Positions 16,300-17,069 of a stretch of 17,069 bases of DNA are shown one piece after another (the first letter of the stretch is position 1; each line of letters starts with the position of its first letter). A program made the translations under genes and the position numbers. Source of the DNA: Bacteroidota bacterium (GTDB lineage: Bacteria; Bacteroidota; Bacteroidia; Bacteroidales; VadinHA17); the NCBI GenBank assembly GCA_015222065.1, contig JADFUQ010000129.1, positions 1 through 17,069 of the forward strand, given 5' to 3'. Below the pieces are notes generated by a model. That model ran no database searches. It worked only from the letters and a program-made list of their open reading frames with translations, and was not told where the DNA came from.

Positions 16300-17069
16300 C
16301 TACTGTACAGCTTTTTTATATTCCTCACATTCCATCAAATACACTGGTAAAGTGTTTTTACTGCCCAAAGACGATGTTTCATTATATCCGGTTGTCAATT
16401 TTCGTACATATGTAATATTCCGATAACAGATGTGTGAACGAAACCATTGTACATTTTCATCCTCGCCGAATTGACGCTCCATTTCATTCATCATCTCATA
16501 CGTATCCCCGGCACTCCATGCTCCGTGACGCGAGGGAATCCATTGAGGAATGTACCCGGTTATGGTGCTATTGGTCCGGGCCAGAAAATTAAAAGCAGTA
16601 AAAATTGCTTTTTCAAAAAGCTCCGCCAAATCATCCTCTTCAGTAGCGAGTGCAACCTTCCTGGCCTCCAAAAGTCCCCATAGAACATTCATTGTACCAT
16701 AGCCATCATGGCTTTTAAGTCCACCATCATCGTACCAGCCATTATGAAGAAGTGTATGTTCACTCATTCTCGTGGCAAGATCAAATACCGTTTCAACGTG
16801 TTCACGGTTAAATTCACCGGATATTACATTTTCAGTAAGACAGTATGTGGAAAGACCGACCAGAATACGCCCGTCATACACCTTGCCTTCTGAAATTCCA
16901 AGTGGGGTATTGGGTTGAGCCATTTGATAATCTCCGATCAACTTAATTGGTTCGTAAAGTTTTTCGGCATATTCTTTATCGCCAACTACATCGCGAAAAT
17001 ATATACAGGCATCGCAAATCAGCTTAAGCAGGAGGGTTTGCTGCTGACGCGGTGCATAGAATGTTAAAC
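16300..17069 (-). CDS. Unrecognised helix-rich protein, 3' part only (possible alpha/alpha-barrel hydrolase or lyase)
   Basis: The frame is open from the window's right edge to TAG 16300-16302, giving 255 visible residues without an N-terminus. A TTG at 16941 is not a credible start, because the coding text continues upstream through LICDACIYFRDVVGDKEYAE. The sequence alternates amphipathic helices with aromatic, Asp- and Gly-rich loops: ISEGKVYDGRILVGLS (58-73), HNGWYDDGGLKSHDGYGTMN (108-127), GYIPQWIPSRHGAWSAGDTYE (171-191) and RNITYVRKLTTGYNET (216-231). This is the look of an (alpha/alpha) toroid, as in polysaccharide lyases and GH-type barrels, but I cannot assign a family. The frame ends abruptly at KKAVQ, and downstream text suggests that the original C-terminus continued for about 55-60 more residues (16299-16122). 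It leads the visible part of the operon just before the sugar transporter. Confidence 0.7.
   Translation of the reverse strand, partial: LTFYAPRQQQTLLLKLICDACIYFRDVVGDKEYAEKLYEPIKLIGDYQMAQPNTPLGISEGKVYDGRILVGLSTYCLTENVISGEFNREHVETVFDLATRMSEHTLLHNGWYDDGGLKSHDGYGTMNVLWGLLEARKVALATEEDDLAELFEKAIFTAFNFLARTNSTITGYIPQWIPSRHGAWSAGDTYEMMNEMERQFGEDENVQWFRSHICYRNITYVRKLTTGYNETSSLGSKNTLPVYLMECEEYKKAVQ

Overview
The window is about 17 kb of AT-leaning bacterial DNA in which every supportable gene lies on the minus strand, so transcription runs from the right edge to the left edge. Several features point to Bacteroidota: MKK-type signal peptides, lipoprotein signals, the near absence of Shine-Dalgarno sequences, and stacked large secreted glycoside hydrolases. 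A member of the Marinilabiliales/Prolixibacteraceae type is plausible, but this is inferred from style. No rRNA, tRNA or phylogenetic marker gene is present.

In transcription order the right part holds: the 3' portion of an unrecognised all-helical protein (edge to 16300), followed by what looks like its decayed or frameshifted C-terminus (16299-16122); a sugar-porter MFS transporter (16112-14748); a tiny lipoprotein-like ORF overlapping it by 4 bp (14751-14626); a GHL10/DUF187-type TIM-barrel hydrolase (14548-13490); a five-bladed beta-propeller lipoprotein of the GH43/GH32-like fold (13445-12462); a GH67-alpha-glucuronidase-like protein (12341-10200); and a giant GH106-like (alpha-L-rhamnosidase-like) protein (about 10203-6607).

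The left part holds a modular GH28-like parallel beta-helix protein with CARDB-type and lectin-like domains (6552-3661), a striking 16-unit, 8-bp tandem repeat (3651-3524), then three cytoplasmic sugar-metabolism enzymes: NagB-like deaminase (3489-2749), a short NagA-like deacetylase (2695-1757) and an L-fucose/L-arabinose-isomerase-family protein (1691-276). The N-terminus of a second GH28-like protein (197-1) follows and runs off the window.

The spacing is operon-like: 4-bp overlaps, most other gaps under 125 bp, and the largest gap, 171 bp, filled by the repeat. The simplest reading is a carbohydrate-utilisation locus. Secreted or surface hydrolases (GH28-like, GH106-like, GH67-like, GH43-like, GHL10) would release sugars from a complex, possibly pectin-like glycan. 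The MFS porter would import a monosaccharide, and the NagA/NagB/isomerase trio would process an amino sugar and/or a deoxy- or pentose sugar. No SusC/SusD pair, sulfatase, kinase, aldolase or regulator is visible, so this is either part of a larger locus or a SusCD-independent one. The substrate cannot be fixed from the sequence.

All gene-free stretches are under 300 bp. The 16299-16113 and 14625-14549 gaps contain coding-like remnants or short alternative N-terminal extensions. I see nothing convincing in the other gaps apart from the tandem repeat.
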